NCBI RefSeq assembly: GCF_001750725.1
Contig: NZ_CP017279.1
Coordinates: 4,154,001 to 4,218,000 of the forward strand
Source of the DNA: Enterobacter ludwigii
Lineage (GTDB): Bacteria > Pseudomonadota > Gammaproteobacteria > Enterobacterales > Enterobacteriaceae
DNA length: 64,000 nt
Reading direction: 5' to 3'
Program-made: the position numbers and the translations under genes
Shown here: positions 1-11,820 of the stretch, in pieces
Layout: every line of letters starts with the position of its first letter
Numbering within the stretch: position 1 is the first letter of the stretch
The notes under the pieces: generated by a model
Seen by the model: the letters and a program-made list of their open reading frames with translations, nothing else
What the model was told of the DNA's origin: nothing
Database searches by the model: none

Positions 1-868
1 TCATCTCAATGAAGTAGAACTCGCCGTTTTCGAACAGGAACTCGAAAGTACCCGCACCGCGATAGCCGATATCGACACAGGCTTTAGCACAACGCTCGCC
101 GATGTAGCGACGCAGTTCCGGCGTAATGCCCGGTGCTGGCGCTTCTTCAACCACTTTCTGGTGACGACGCTGCATGGAGCAGTCACGTTCTGCCAGATAG
201 ATAGCGTTACCCTGACCGTCAGCCAGCACCTGAATTTCGATGTGGCGTGGGTTTTCCAGGTATTTTTCCATGTACACCATGTCATTGCTGAAAGCTGCTT
301 TCGCTTCCGCTTTGGTCATGGAGATGGACTGAGCCAGTTCAGCATCGCTACGCACAACGCGCATACCGCGACCGCCGCCGCCGCCGGACGCCTTGATGAT
401 AACCGGATAGCCAATGCGTTTCGCATGAGCACGGTTAGCATCCATGTCGTCGGTCAGAGGACCGTCAGAGCCCGGTACGGTTGGAACACCGGCTTTTTTC
501 ATCGCGGTGATTGCGGACACTTTGTCGCCCATCAGGCGGATAGTGTCAGCTTTCGGGCCGATGAAGATAAAGCCAGAGCGCTCAACCTGCTCAGCAAAGT
601 TGGCGTTCTCAGAGAGGAAGCCATAACCCGGATGAATTGCCACCGCGCCGGTGATTTCAGCGGCGCTGATGATAGCCGGGATGTTCAGATAGCTTTTTAC
701 GGACGGAGCCGGGCCAATACAGACCGTCTCATCCGCCAGCAATACGTGTTTTAAATCGCGATCCGCGCTTGAGTGCACAGCGACGGTCTTGATGCCCAGT
801 TCTTTACAGGCACGAAGAATACGCAGTGCAATCTCGCCGCGGTTGGCGATAACAATTTTATCCAGCAT
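1..868 (-). CDS. accC: AccC, biotin carboxylase subunit of acetyl-CoA carboxylase (3' end beyond window)
   Basis: Carboxylates the biotin carried by AccB using ATP and bicarbonate, the first half-reaction of acetyl-CoA carboxylase at the head of fatty-acid synthesis; cytoplasmic. The minus-strand reading begins [17 protein letters not shown], the family N-terminus, and continues open to base 1, giving about 289 of the usual ~449 residues. The N-terminal biotin-carboxylase fold is followed by the ATP-grasp region with the glycine-rich loop [11 protein letters not shown] near residues 159-169. It starts 10 bases after accB ends and is presumably co-transcribed with it and aroQ. The truncation is only the window edge; no frameshift is seen. 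Confidence 0.97.
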   Translation of the reverse strand, partial: MLDKIVIANRGEIALRILRACKELGIKTVAVHSSADRDLKHVLLADETVCIGPAPSVKSYLNIPAIISAAEITGAVAIHPGYGFLSENANFAEQVERSGFIFIGPKADTIRLMGDKVSAITAMKKAGVPTVPGSDGPLTDDMDANRAHAKRIGYPVIIKASGGGGGRGMRVVRSDAELAQSISMTKAEAKAAFSNDMVYMEKYLENPRHIEIQVLADGQGNAIYLAERDCSMQRRHQKVVEEAPAPGITPELRRYIGERCAKACVDIGYRGAGTFEFLFENGEFYFIEM

Positions 869-878
869 GTTCGCCTCG

Positions 879-1340
879 TTACTCGATGACGACCAGCGGC
901 TCGTCAAATTCAACCGGCTGACCACTTTCGACCAGAATCGCTTTCACAGTGCCTGATTTGTCTGCTTCGATCTGGTTCATCATTTTCATCGCTTCAACGA
1001 TGCACAGGGTATCGCCTGCGTTGACTTTCTGACCCACTTCGATGAACGCTTTCGCGTCCGGGCTCGGGGTGCGGTAGAAAGTACCAACCATTGGGGAACG
1101 TACGATGTGACCACTGATTTCTGCTGCAGCGGCAGGTGCGGCTTCAGCTGCTGGTGCAACGGCTGCGGAAAGCGCAGGCTGCTGCACTGGCGCAGCATAA
1201 GCCTGCTGCATTACCGGGAAGCTAGCGGCTGGGGCTGCACGGCTGATGCGTACAGACTCTTCGCCTTCAGAAATTTCCAGTTCGGAGATGCCTGATTCTT
1301 CAACCAGCTCGATCAGTTTTTTAATCTTACGAATATCCAT
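879..1340 (-). CDS. accB: AccB, biotin carboxyl carrier protein
   Basis: Carries biotin between the carboxylase (AccC) and the carboxyltransferase (AccAD) of acetyl-CoA carboxylase. The 153-residue protein is close to the E. coli length (156). Residues 1-35 form the acidic N-terminal segment, about 36-76 an Ala/Pro-rich flexible linker, and 77-153 the biotinyl domain. The biotinylated lysine is Lys119 in EAMKMMN. It lies 21 bases downstream of aroQ and 10 upstream of accC in one minus-strand operon. In E. coli AccB represses its own operon; whether that holds here cannot be read from the sequence. Confidence 0.97.
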   Translation of the reverse strand: MDIRKIKKLIELVEESGISELEISEGEESVRISRAAPAASFPVMQQAYAAPVQQPALSAAVAPAAEAAPAAAAEISGHIVRSPMVGTFYRTPSPDAKAFIEVGQKVNAGDTLCIVEAMKMMNQIEADKSGTVKAILVESGQPVEFDEPLVVIE

Positions 1341-1361
1341 GAGTGGGTTCCGTACTCTTGT

Positions 1362-1814
1362 TTAGTGTGATTGTGACAAGCGTTTTACCGCTGTCTGTAA
1401 AGCGTATGAATAGCCGTCAGCGCCCAGTCCGCAAATAACGCCAGCGGCGATATCTGATAGATAGGAATGGTGGCGGAACGGCTCTCGGGCGTGCACGTTG
1501 CTCAGGTGGATCTCGATAAACGGGATACTCACTGCGAGCAGTGCGTCGCGAATAGCAACACTGGTGTGCGTAAACGCGGCCGGATTGATCAGGATATAGT
1601 CCACAGTGTCTTTAGCCTGATGAATACGGTCGATGATTGCGTACTCCGCGTTAGACTGAAAATGATCCAAATCCACATTCAGCGACGTTGCTTCCGTGCT
1701 CAGACGGTTAACAATTTCACTCAATGTTAGCGAGCCGTACTTCTCTGGCTCGCGGGTGCCGAGCATGTTCAGGTTCGGTCCGTTTAAAACTAAGATATGG
1801 AACTTATCAGCCAT
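1362..1814 (-). CDS. aroQ: AroQ, type II 3-dehydroquinate dehydratase
   Basis: Dehydrates 3-dehydroquinate to 3-dehydroshikimate, step three of the shikimate pathway; type II enzymes are dodecamers unrelated to the type I enzyme AroD. At 150 residues it has the family length. Visible active-site motifs are [13 protein letters not shown] with catalytic Tyr26, the substrate-binding [16 protein letters not shown], and [17 protein letters not shown] with the catalytic His. It is the first gene of the aroQ-accB-accC operon, with a good promoter 110 bases upstream. E. coli K-12 has no aroQ here and relies on aroD, so this may be a second, accessory dehydroquinase; that inference needs the rest of the genome. 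Confidence 0.95.
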   Translation of the reverse strand: MADKFHILVLNGPNLNMLGTREPEKYGSLTLSEIVNRLSTEATSLNVDLDHFQSNAEYAIIDRIHQAKDTVDYILINPAAFTHTSVAIRDALLAVSIPFIEIHLSNVHAREPFRHHSYLSDIAAGVICGLGADGYSYALQTAVKRLSQSH

Positions 1815-1924
1815 TGTGCCGCTATCTCCTGCGATTCTCCGGTAAAAAACAAAATATACCTTCGAAGCACGATTGTCACCTTTTCAGAGGCCTAAAACCG
1901 CTGTCGGGTAAACCAAAGTCGCAC

Positions 1925-1952
1925 ATTATAACGATTTCGTAGCATTTGGCAG
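1925..1952 (-). promoter_or_regulatory. Promoter for aroQ-accB-accC
   Basis: On the minus strand a perfect TATAAT (complement of 1925-1930) lies 16 bases after CTGCCA (complement of 1947-1952), about 110 bases upstream of the aroQ ATG. It is the best sigma-70 match in the 234-base gap between msrQ and aroQ. It probably corresponds to the accBC promoter of E. coli, with aroQ lying inside the leader; this is inferred from pattern and position only. Confidence 0.65.
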
Positions 1953-2048
1953 CTAAATACTGGTCTTATCAGGGAAGATTATCAACCGCTATCCGAAAAA
2001 GATTCGCGGTTGACAGGGATTCTGCGGGAAAACGCACAGTTTCGCGAA

Positions 2049-2648
2049 TTATCGCAACCACTGACGGAACTTCTTGTAACGCCATGCTAAAAGCGCCACA
2101 GCCAGCAGCGCGTAGAGTATGGGCTGCGGGGAGAGGATCTTCACCGACCACAGATAATGGATGGGTGCGAGGATCGCGACAAGATAGACGAAGTTGTGCA
2201 GCAGTTGCCAGCGCCTGCCCAATGTACGTTGTGCATATTGCGTTGATGTCAGTGCTAATGCCAGTAACACCAGCCAGCTCACGATACCTAACGTCAGGTA
2301 CGGACGGGTAACCAGTTCGCGGCCCAGCAGTGCCAGGTTGTTAACGCCCAGTTCCAGCAAGGCGTAGCTGGTCAAATGGAGCGTCGCCCAGGCAAAACAC
2401 CATAGCCCCAAAAGCCGGCGGGTGCGTATCAATAATGGCTGTTTAGCGTAGCGCGCTAACGGTGACACCAGCAAGGTCGCCAGTAAAAATTTCAGAGCCA
2501 TCCGACCGGTAAAGTGCTGGATATCCTTTGCCGGATCAGCGCTAAAAAGCCCCTGGCTGGCGGCCCAGAATAACCAGATAAAAGGAAGCAACCCGGCTAA
2601 GTGCAACAGCACTTTCAGCCAGGTTATCTGTTTTGCCGTTAAACGCAC
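2049..2648 (-). CDS. msrQ: MsrQ, heme b membrane subunit of periplasmic methionine sulfoxide reductase
   Basis: Inner-membrane cytochrome b that passes electrons from the respiratory chain to MsrP for repair of oxidised methionines in periplasmic proteins. The 199-residue protein is almost wholly hydrophobic with about six membrane spans. Conserved histidines that can bind heme are seen in [19 protein letters not shown] and the [18 protein letters not shown] region. It starts with GTG directly after the msrP TGA, with no gap, so the two are translationally coupled. It is slightly shorter at the C-terminus than the E. coli protein (211). The msrPQ pair is elsewhere in E. coli. Confidence 0.95.
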   Translation of the reverse strand: MRLTAKQITWLKVLLHLAGLLPFIWLFWAASQGLFSADPAKDIQHFTGRMALKFLLATLLVSPLARYAKQPLLIRTRRLLGLWCFAWATLHLTSYALLELGVNNLALLGRELVTRPYLTLGIVSWLVLLALALTSTQYAQRTLGRRWQLLHNFVYLVAILAPIHYLWSVKILSPQPILYALLAVALLAWRYKKFRQWLR

Positions 2649-3650
2649 TCAGAAGTTCTCCCGTAAATTAAGGCCACGGTAAAGCGACGCCACTTCATCA
2701 GCGTAGCCGTTAAACAGCAGTGTCGGCTGACGCTTCACATCCAGCGCGCCGCCGGAACCGATAAATCGCTCGGTGGCCTGCGACCAGCGGGGATGATCGA
2801 CGTGCGGGTTCACATTGGCAAAAAAGCCATATTCGTCGGGCGCCGCCAGGTTCCAGGTCGTGGGTGGACGTTCGCGGGTGAGCTTAATGCTGACGATAGA
2901 TTTAATCCCTTTAAAACCGTACTTCCACGGCACCGTTAAGCGAACTGGCGCGCCGTTCTGCGGCGGGAGTGCTTTGCCGTAAACGCCGACGGTCAGCAGC
3001 GTAAGAGGATGCATCGCTTCGTCGAGCCGTAACCCTTCGACATACGGATACGCAAGCCCACCACCGATAAACCGATCTTTCTGGCCCGGCATCTCGTCCG
3101 GAGCGTAGCGCGTCTGGAAAGAGACATATTTTGCGTTGCTGGTGGGTTCAACCATCGCCAGCAGTTTATGCAACGGGAAGCCTACCCAGGGCACAACCAT
3201 CGACCAGGCTTCCACGCAGCGCATGCGGTAGATACGCTCTTCCAGTGGAAAACGGGTGGTGAGATCGTGATGGTCCAGCGTCAGCGGTTTTGCCACTTCA
3301 CCGTCGATTTTCAGCGTCCACGGATCGGTTTTCATACTCCCCGCGTTGGCCGCAGGATCGGCCTTATCGAGACCAAATTCGTAGAAATTGTTATAGCCGG
3401 TCACTTTGTCTTCCGGCGTGAGCGTCAGTGTGTTTTGCCACTGAGCGGGCTTCGTAAAGGTGAGTGGGGCGCCAGAAGGGGCTTTGGGGCGATCGTTACC
3501 TTTAAACCAGTCGAGCAGGTCGGCATGAGCCGCAGGGGAAAGCGTCAGTGCGGTGGCGCTGATGCCAAGCATTTTCAGGATGTGGCGGCGCTGTAACATA
3601 AAGACAGATTCAGACGTTACGTCGGCTTCCGTCAGTTTTCGGGTTTTCAT
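2649..3650 (-). CDS. msrP: MsrP, periplasmic molybdopterin methionine sulfoxide reductase
   Basis: Reduces R- and S-methionine sulfoxide in periplasmic proteins using a mono-oxo molybdopterin cofactor. The start chosen (3650) gives [12 protein letters not shown] and has a GGAGG box seven bases upstream; a longer in-frame start at 3665 lacks this support. A Tat signal with [11 protein letters not shown] around residues 19-29 ends at AHA near residue 44, so the folded, cofactor-loaded protein is exported. The molybdenum-ligating Cys is in MRCVEAW. The length, 333 residues, is normal. In E. coli this pair is induced by hypochlorite through HprSR; no hprSR homologues are adjacent here. Confidence 0.95.
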   Translation of the reverse strand: MKTRKLTEADVTSESVFMLQRRHILKMLGISATALTLSPAAHADLLDWFKGNDRPKAPSGAPLTFTKPAQWQNTLTLTPEDKVTGYNNFYEFGLDKADPAANAGSMKTDPWTLKIDGEVAKPLTLDHHDLTTRFPLEERIYRMRCVEAWSMVVPWVGFPLHKLLAMVEPTSNAKYVSFQTRYAPDEMPGQKDRFIGGGLAYPYVEGLRLDEAMHPLTLLTVGVYGKALPPQNGAPVRLTVPWKYGFKGIKSIVSIKLTRERPPTTWNLAAPDEYGFFANVNPHVDHPRWSQATERFIGSGGALDVKRQPTLLFNGYADEVASLYRGLNLRENF

Positions 3651-3727
3651 GGCATCCTCCGTCATGCGTTTTTCTAAGCATGACGGAGGAGAGGGATTAG
3701 CGCGAATATGTCACGAAAATTTGAAGA

Positions 3728-4702
3728 TTAGGCAATTTTCACCAGCGCGCGGCCGTGGAACTGGTTGTCCATGATCTTGCTGGCATATTCAGGCGCCTGG
3801 CTAAGCGTGATTTCGGTTGCGCTCTGAGTAAAGAACGTGTCCGGCAAATCGCGCTGCAGACGTTCCCAGGCTGCAATGCGGCGCGCCGCCGGGGTCATCA
3901 CGGAATCAACACCCTGCAGGCGAACGTTACGCAGAATAAAGGGCATCACGGTGGTGGGCAGGGCAAAACCGCCCGCCAGACCACAGGCTGCCACGCAGCC
4001 GCCGTAGTTCATCTGCGCCAGCACTTTTGCCAGCACTTTGTCACCGACGGTATCTACCGCACCTGCCCAGAGCTGTTTTTCCAGTGGACGGGTTTCGGCA
4101 AACTCGTCGCGGCTCAGGATGCGATTAGCGCCGAGCTGACGCAAGTATGCATGGGTGCTCTCGCGCCCGGAAACTGCCGCAACCTGGTAACCCAGTTTGT
4201 GCAGCAATGTCACCGCCGTGCTGCCCACACCACCGCTGGCACCGGTCACGACGATCTCACCCGATTCAGGGCGAATACCGGCATCTTCCAGCGCCATCAC
4301 GCACAGCATGGCGGTAAAGCCTGCGGTACCGATGATCATCGCTTTACGACCATCCAGGCCTTGTGGCATCGGCACCAGCCAGTCGCCTTTCACGCGCGCC
4401 TGTGTCGCCAGCCCACCCCAGTGATTTTCACCCACGCCCCAGCCCGTGAGCAGCACCTGCTGGCCGGCATGGAAGCGCGGATCTTCGCTCGCATGAACCC
4501 GGCCCGCAAAATCGATACCTGGCACCATAGGGAAATTTCGGATGATTTTACCCTTCCCGGTAATAGCCAGCGCATCTTTATAATTTAAACTGGACCAGTC
4601 GATGTCGACGGTCACTTCGCCGGCCGGCAGTCGGCTCTCTTCAACGGCCTGCACCGAGGCAAGCGTTTTGCCGTCCTGCTGTTCTAAGATCAAAGCCTGC
4701 AT
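3728..4702 (-). CDS. acuI: AcuI, NADPH-dependent acrylyl-CoA reductase (YhdH)
   Basis: Zinc-independent medium-chain dehydrogenase of the quinone oxidoreductase type. The E. coli orthologue (YhdH/AcuI) reduces acrylyl-CoA to propionyl-CoA, removing a toxic electrophile. The 324-residue protein has the N-terminal GroES-like fold (VDIDWSSLNYKDALAI) and a Rossmann domain with VTGASGGVGSTAV near residues 150-162. The zinc-binding Cys/His sets of true alcohol dehydrogenases are absent. It is transcribed alone on the minus strand, divergent from csrD as in E. coli. Confidence 0.94.
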   Translation of the reverse strand: MQALILEQQDGKTLASVQAVEESRLPAGEVTVDIDWSSLNYKDALAITGKGKIIRNFPMVPGIDFAGRVHASEDPRFHAGQQVLLTGWGVGENHWGGLATQARVKGDWLVPMPQGLDGRKAMIIGTAGFTAMLCVMALEDAGIRPESGEIVVTGASGGVGSTAVTLLHKLGYQVAAVSGRESTHAYLRQLGANRILSRDEFAETRPLEKQLWAGAVDTVGDKVLAKVLAQMNYGGCVAACGLAGGFALPTTVMPFILRNVRLQGVDSVMTPAARRIAAWERLQRDLPDTFFTQSATEITLSQAPEYASKIMDNQFHGRALVKIA

Positions 4703-4791
4703 ACAGGGTCCTCACGACTCAGATGATTGGAAAATAGCTCCTGAAGACTATACTCCCTCAGGGAAAAGCAATGCCGATTTAACGCAATAAA

Positions 4792-4819
4792 TTGCCAGAT
4801 ACGCCAGGTTTGATAGTAT
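4792..4819 (+). promoter_or_regulatory. Promoter for csrD
   Basis: TTGCCA (4792-4797) and TAGTAT (4814-4819), spaced 16 bases and preceded by TG of an extended -10, lie 65 bases upstream of the csrD ATG. This is the best sigma-70 candidate in the acuI/csrD divergent gap. Confidence 0.6.
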
Positions 4820-4884
4820 GCCGCATTTGAAATGCAAGTTAGCGCTTACTCGCTAACCCCTCAACCCACGGAGTTATCTCAAGG

Positions 4885-6825
4885 ATGCGATTAACGACGA
4901 AGTTCTCGGCTTTTATCACCTTACTGACGGGGCTGACCATTTTTGTCACGCTCCTTGGCTGTTCTCTGAGCTTTTATAACGCCATTCAGGACAAGCTGGT
5001 TAATCGGGTGCAGTCTGTCGCGTCGGTGATTGATAATCGTCTCCTCACCACCCCGCTGCCGGCGCTGTCCCGCGAGCTGGATGAGTTGATGGTGCCTGTC
5101 GATATTGTCCAAATCGACATTCTGCAGGGAAAGCATAATGTTTTAAGCCATGCCCGGCAGGACAGCTATCGGCCTGCGGGCGTGGTAAGCCAGTACCGGG
5201 AAGTGACGGTGCATTCCCTTAAAAACCCCGGCATGACCATAAACATGGTCTACCTCGATCCGATGGCCAGCTACTTCCGCTCGATGATGACCACCGCGCC
5301 GCTCACCGTCGCCGTCGCGTTTATTGTCCTGCTGATTTTTCTCGCGGTTCGCTGGCTGCGCCGTCAGCTCTCTGGTCAGGAACTGCTGGAGATGCGTTCC
5401 GTGCGAATACTGAACGGTGAACGCGGCCCGCAGGTGCGTGGCTCGATCCATGAATGGCCTGCACGTGCCAGCAGTGCGCTGGATATGCTGCTCTCAGAAA
5501 TTCAGTTCGCCAGCGACCAGCGCAGCCGTATGGACACGCTGATCCGCTCTTACGCTGCGCAGGATAATAAAACCGGGCTGAACAACCGTCTTTTCTTTGA
5601 TAATCAACTGGCCACGTTGCTGGACGATCCGGAAAAAGTCGGGACGCACGGTGTTGTCATGATGATTCGCCTGCCCGATTTCGATCTGCTGCGCGACACC
5701 TGGGGACAGCGCGTGGCGGAAGAGAATCTCTTTACGCTGATCAACCTGCTCTCCACCTTTATTATGCGTTATCCGGGAGCGCTGCTGGCCCGTTATCACC
5801 GCAGCGACTTTGCCGTGCTGCTGCCTCATCGTACGCTGAAAGAGTCAGAAAGCATCGCCAGCCAGCTGCTGAAAGCGGTGGATGCGCTGCCGCAGAGCAA
5901 AATGCTCGACAGGGACGATATGGTTCATATGGGCATCTGTGCCTGGCGCGGCGGCCAGTCGACGGAACAGGTGATGGAACATGCTGAAGCGGCAACCCGC
6001 AACGCCGTGTTGCAGGGCGCTAACGGCTGGGCTGTGTACGACGATTCGTTACCGGAAAAAGGGCGCGGCAATGTGCGCTGGCGAACGTTGATAGAGCAAA
6101 TGCTCAGCCGCGGCGGGCCGCGCATTTATCAAAAACCGGCGGTGATGAAAAACGGGATCGTTCATCACCGTGAGCTGATGTGCCGTATTTTTGACGGTAC
6201 GGAAGAGGTCATCTCCGCGGAATATTTGCCGATGGTGCTGCAGTTTGGGCTTTCTGAAGAGTATGACCGCCAGCAGATCACCCGACTCATGCCGTTTTTA
6301 TCCTTTTGGCCCGAAGAAAACCTGGCGCTACAGGTTACCGTGGAGTCGTTAATTCGCCCGCGTTTTCAGCGCTGGTTGCGTGATACATTAATGCAATGCG
6401 AAAAATCGCAACGCAAACACATTATTTTTGAACTTGCTGAGGCGGATGTGGGTCAACACATCAGCCGGTTACGTCCGGTAGTACGGTTGATTAATGCGCT
6501 AGGTGCCCGTGTCGCGGTCACGCAGGCGGGTTTAACGCTGGTCAGTACTAACTGGATTAAGGAACTGGATGTGGAGTTATTAAAGCTGCATCCGGGGCTG
6601 GTAAGGAACATTGAAAAGCGCACGGAAAACCAGCTGCTGGTACAGAGTCTGGTGGAAGCGTGCAAGGGAACGCGAACACAAGTCTTTGCCACGGGCGTGC
6701 GCTCCAGAAGCGAATGGCAGATGTTGACAGAGCGCGGTGTGACGGGCGGTCAGGGGGATTTTTTTGCCTCCTCTCAGCCGCTTGACACCAATGTGAAAAA
6801 ATATTTGCAAAGATACTCTGTTTGA
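4885..6825 (+). CDS. csrD: CsrD, specificity factor for RNase E decay of CsrB/CsrC sRNAs
   Basis: Membrane protein with degenerate GGDEF and EAL domains that makes no and breaks no cyclic di-GMP; in E. coli it directs CsrB and CsrC to RNase E, so freeing CsrA. The 646 residues match the E. coli length. Hydrophobic spans lie at about 10-32 and 133-155, flanking a periplasmic segment. The GGDEF signature is replaced by HRSDF (RYHRSDFAVLLPH, about residue 297) and the EAL signature by ELM (HHRELMCRIFDG, about residue 430), exactly the degenerate residues typical of CsrD. It lies upstream of mreB as in E. coli. Confidence 0.96.
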   Translation: MRLTTKFSAFITLLTGLTIFVTLLGCSLSFYNAIQDKLVNRVQSVASVIDNRLLTTPLPALSRELDELMVPVDIVQIDILQGKHNVLSHARQDSYRPAGVVSQYREVTVHSLKNPGMTINMVYLDPMASYFRSMMTTAPLTVAVAFIVLLIFLAVRWLRRQLSGQELLEMRSVRILNGERGPQVRGSIHEWPARASSALDMLLSEIQFASDQRSRMDTLIRSYAAQDNKTGLNNRLFFDNQLATLLDDPEKVGTHGVVMMIRLPDFDLLRDTWGQRVAEENLFTLINLLSTFIMRYPGALLARYHRSDFAVLLPHRTLKESESIASQLLKAVDALPQSKMLDRDDMVHMGICAWRGGQSTEQVMEHAEAATRNAVLQGANGWAVYDDSLPEKGRGNVRWRTLIEQMLSRGGPRIYQKPAVMKNGIVHHRELMCRIFDGTEEVISAEYLPMVLQFGLSEEYDRQQITRLMPFLSFWPEENLALQVTVESLIRPRFQRWLRDTLMQCEKSQRKHIIFELAEADVGQHISRLRPVVRLINALGARVAVTQAGLTLVSTNWIKELDVELLKLHPGLVRNIEKRTENQLLVQSLVEACKGTRTQVFATGVRSRSEWQMLTERGVTGGQGDFFASSQPLDTNVKKYLQRYSV

Positions 6826-6956
6826 CCTGCCGTTTAATCCGTTTTCACGTAGAATATCGCGCCTGTAGCTTTGAGTATGACGAGCAAAAAGCCAGTGAAC
6901 GACCTTTAGCGGGTTACAAATGTCAGTGAGGGACGCTACTGTGTACTCAGCCCTGA

Positions 6957-8150
<1,194 letters not shown>

Positions 8151-8157
8151 TCATTGT

Positions 8158-8184
8158 GAAAGGGTAGCGTATCGCTACCCTTTC
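8158..8184 (+). terminator. Hairpin between mreB and mreC (attenuator)
   Basis: A perfect 12-base stem GAAAGGGTAGCG / CGCTACCCTTTC with a TAT loop starts seven bases after the mreB stop. It is followed only by TCTCTG, not a long T-run, so it probably lets some polymerase through. This would fit higher expression of mreB than mreCD or protection of the mreB 3' end; inference. Confidence 0.65.
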
Positions 8185-8211
8185 TCTCTGACACGAGAAT
8201 ACGCATAGCCT

Positions 8212-9716
<1,505 letters not shown>

Positions 9717-9725
9717 AAGGTTTCT

Positions 9726-10319
9726 ATGACGTCTCTATATCTTGCTTCTGGTTCTCCGCGTCGTCAGGAGTTGCTCACTCAGCTGGGTGTCTCCTTTGAA
9801 CGCATCGTTACGGGCATCGAAGAGAAACGCGCTGAAGGCGAAAGTGCCCAGCAGTACGTTTCTCGACTGGCGCGTGAGAAAGCGCAGGCAGGCGTGGCGC
9901 AAACGCCGCGTGACTTGCCGGTGCTGGGGGCAGATACCATCGTTATTCTTAACGGTGAAGTGCTTGAGAAACCGCACGACGCTGAACATGCGGCGCGCAT
10001 GCTGCGCAAAATGTCCGGACAAACACATCAGGTAATGACCGCCGTCGCGCTGGCGGACAGCCAGCACGTGCTGGATTGCCTGGTGGTGACGGACGTGACA
10101 TTCAGAGTGCTTACCGACGACGAGATCGCCGCTTATATCACCAGCGGTGAACCGATGGATAAGGCAGGTGCATACGGTATTCAGGGGCTGGGTGGCTGTT
10201 TTGTCAGGAAGATTAATGGCAGCTATCACGCCGTAGTCGGCTTACCGCTGGTGGAAACGTATGAGTTGCTGAGCAATTTTAACTCACTGCGTGAGGGAAG
10301 GGATAATTATGACGGCTGA
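9726..10319 (+). CDS. yhdE: YhdE (Maf family), dTTP/UTP nucleoside triphosphate pyrophosphatase
   Basis: Hydrolyses non-canonical or surplus nucleoside triphosphates (dTTP, UTP and modified forms in E. coli) to the monophosphate and pyrophosphate; over-expression of Maf proteins blocks septation. The 197 residues carry the family motifs [10 protein letters not shown] near the N-terminus, GADTIV and EKPHD in the middle, and [12 protein letters not shown] near residue 145. The final 11 bases overlap the start of rng, continuing the mreBCD-yhdE-rng operon seen in E. coli. Confidence 0.95.
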   Translation: MTSLYLASGSPRRQELLTQLGVSFERIVTGIEEKRAEGESAQQYVSRLAREKAQAGVAQTPRDLPVLGADTIVILNGEVLEKPHDAEHAARMLRKMSGQTHQVMTAVALADSQHVLDCLVVTDVTFRVLTDDEIAAYITSGEPMDKAGAYGIQGLGGCFVRKINGSYHAVVGLPLVETYELLSNFNSLREGRDNYDG

Positions 10320-11778
10320 ATTGTTGGTAAACGTAACGCCATCGGAAACCCGTGTGGCCTATATTGATGGTGGCATTCTTCAGGAAATTCATATTGAGCG
10401 TGAAGCGCGGCGCGGAATAGTAGGCAATATCTACAAAGGTCGTGTCAGTCGTGTACTACCGGGTATGCAGGCGGCTTTTGTAGATATTGGACTGGATAAG
10501 GCGGCATTTTTACATGCCTCCGACATTATGCCGCATACCGAGTGCGTCGCGGGCGAAGAGCAAAAGCAGTTTGCCGTGCGCGATATCTCCGAACTGGTGC
10601 GTCAGGGCCAGGATCTGATGGTGCAGGTCGTCAAAGATCCGCTGGGCACGAAAGGCGCCCGTCTGACGACCGACATTACCTTGCCTTCCCGCTATCTGGT
10701 CTTTATGCCTGGCGCGTCGCACGTGGGCGTTTCGCAGCGCATTGAGAGCGAAAGCGAGCGCGAGCGTCTTAAAAAAGTGGTCAGCGCTTACTGCGATGAA
10801 CAGGGCGGGTTTATCATCCGTACCGCCGCAGAAGGGATCAGTGAAGACGATCTGGCATCTGATGCGGCCTACCTCAAGCGCGTCTGGACCAAAGTCATGG
10901 AGCGTAAAAAACGCAACCAGACCCGCTACCAGCTTTACGGCGAACTGGCGCTGGCTCAGCGCGTCCTGCGTGATTTTGCCGATGCACAGCTCGACAGAAT
11001 TCGCGTGGATTCCCGCCTGACCTATGAAGCACTGCTGGAATTTACCGCCGAATACATTCCCGAAATGCCTGGTCTGCTGGAGCATTACACGGGGCGTCAG
11101 CCTATCTTCGATCTCTATGACGTCGAAAATGAGATCCAGCGAGCGCTGGAACGCAAGGTTGAACTGAAGTCCGGCGGCTATCTGATCATCGATCAGACCG
11201 AAGCGATGACGACGGTGGATATCAACACCGGCGCGTTTGTCGGTCATCGCAACCTGGATGACACCATCTTTAATACCAACATCGAAGCCACGCAGGCCAT
11301 CGCCCGCCAGCTTCGCCTGCGCAATCTGGGCGGCATTATCATCATCGACTTTATCGATATGAGTAATGAAGACCATCGCCGTCGTGTGCTGCACTCGCTG
11401 GAGCAGGCGCTGAGTAAAGATCGCGTGAAAACCAGCATCAACGGCTTCTCACAGCTGGGGCTGGTGGAAATGACGCGTAAGCGTACCCGCGAAAGCGTGG
11501 AGCACGTGCTGTGCAATGAATGCCCAACCTGCCACGGACGTGGCACAGTAAAGACGGTTGAGACCGTCTGCTACGAGATCATGCGTGAAATCGTTCGCGT
11601 TCATCATGCCTACGACTCCGATCGTTTTCTGGTCTATGCTTCCCCTGCGGTGGCTGAAGCGCTGAAAGGCGAAGAGTCGCACGCGCTGGCGGAAGTGGAA
11701 ATCTTTGTCGGCAAACAGGTAAAAGTTCAAATCGAACCGCTCTATAACCAGGAGCAGTTTGACGTCGTGATGATGTAA
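10309..11778 (+). CDS. rng: RNase G, single-strand endoribonuclease
   Basis: Paralogue of RNase E that matures the 5' end of 16S rRNA and helps decay some mRNAs. The start chosen gives [20 protein letters not shown] and 489 residues, equal to the E. coli protein; an in-frame start at 10291 lies further inside yhdE. The S1 RNA-binding domain spans about residues 38-120, the catalytic DNase I-like domain carries the magnesium aspartates in VDINTGAF and IIDFIDMS, and the zinc-link [11 protein letters not shown] near residue 404 joins subunits. There is no RNase E-like C-terminal scaffold. Confidence 0.97.
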   Translation: MTAELLVNVTPSETRVAYIDGGILQEIHIEREARRGIVGNIYKGRVSRVLPGMQAAFVDIGLDKAAFLHASDIMPHTECVAGEEQKQFAVRDISELVRQGQDLMVQVVKDPLGTKGARLTTDITLPSRYLVFMPGASHVGVSQRIESESERERLKKVVSAYCDEQGGFIIRTAAEGISEDDLASDAAYLKRVWTKVMERKKRNQTRYQLYGELALAQRVLRDFADAQLDRIRVDSRLTYEALLEFTAEYIPEMPGLLEHYTGRQPIFDLYDVENEIQRALERKVELKSGGYLIIDQTEAMTTVDINTGAFVGHRNLDDTIFNTNIEATQAIARQLRLRNLGGIIIIDFIDMSNEDHRRRVLHSLEQALSKDRVKTSINGFSQLGLVEMTRKRTRESVEHVLCNECPTCHGRGTVKTVETVCYEIMREIVRVHHAYDSDRFLVYASPAVAEALKGEESHALAEVEIFVGKQVKVQIEPLYNQEQFDVVMM

Positions 11779-11820
11779 GACGCGGTACGCCGCGTGACCA
11801 AAGCTGACAAGGAGAGATGA

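Noticed and set aside
1..868. accC as a pseudogene
   Set aside because: The frame is open to the window edge; the missing part is only outside the window.
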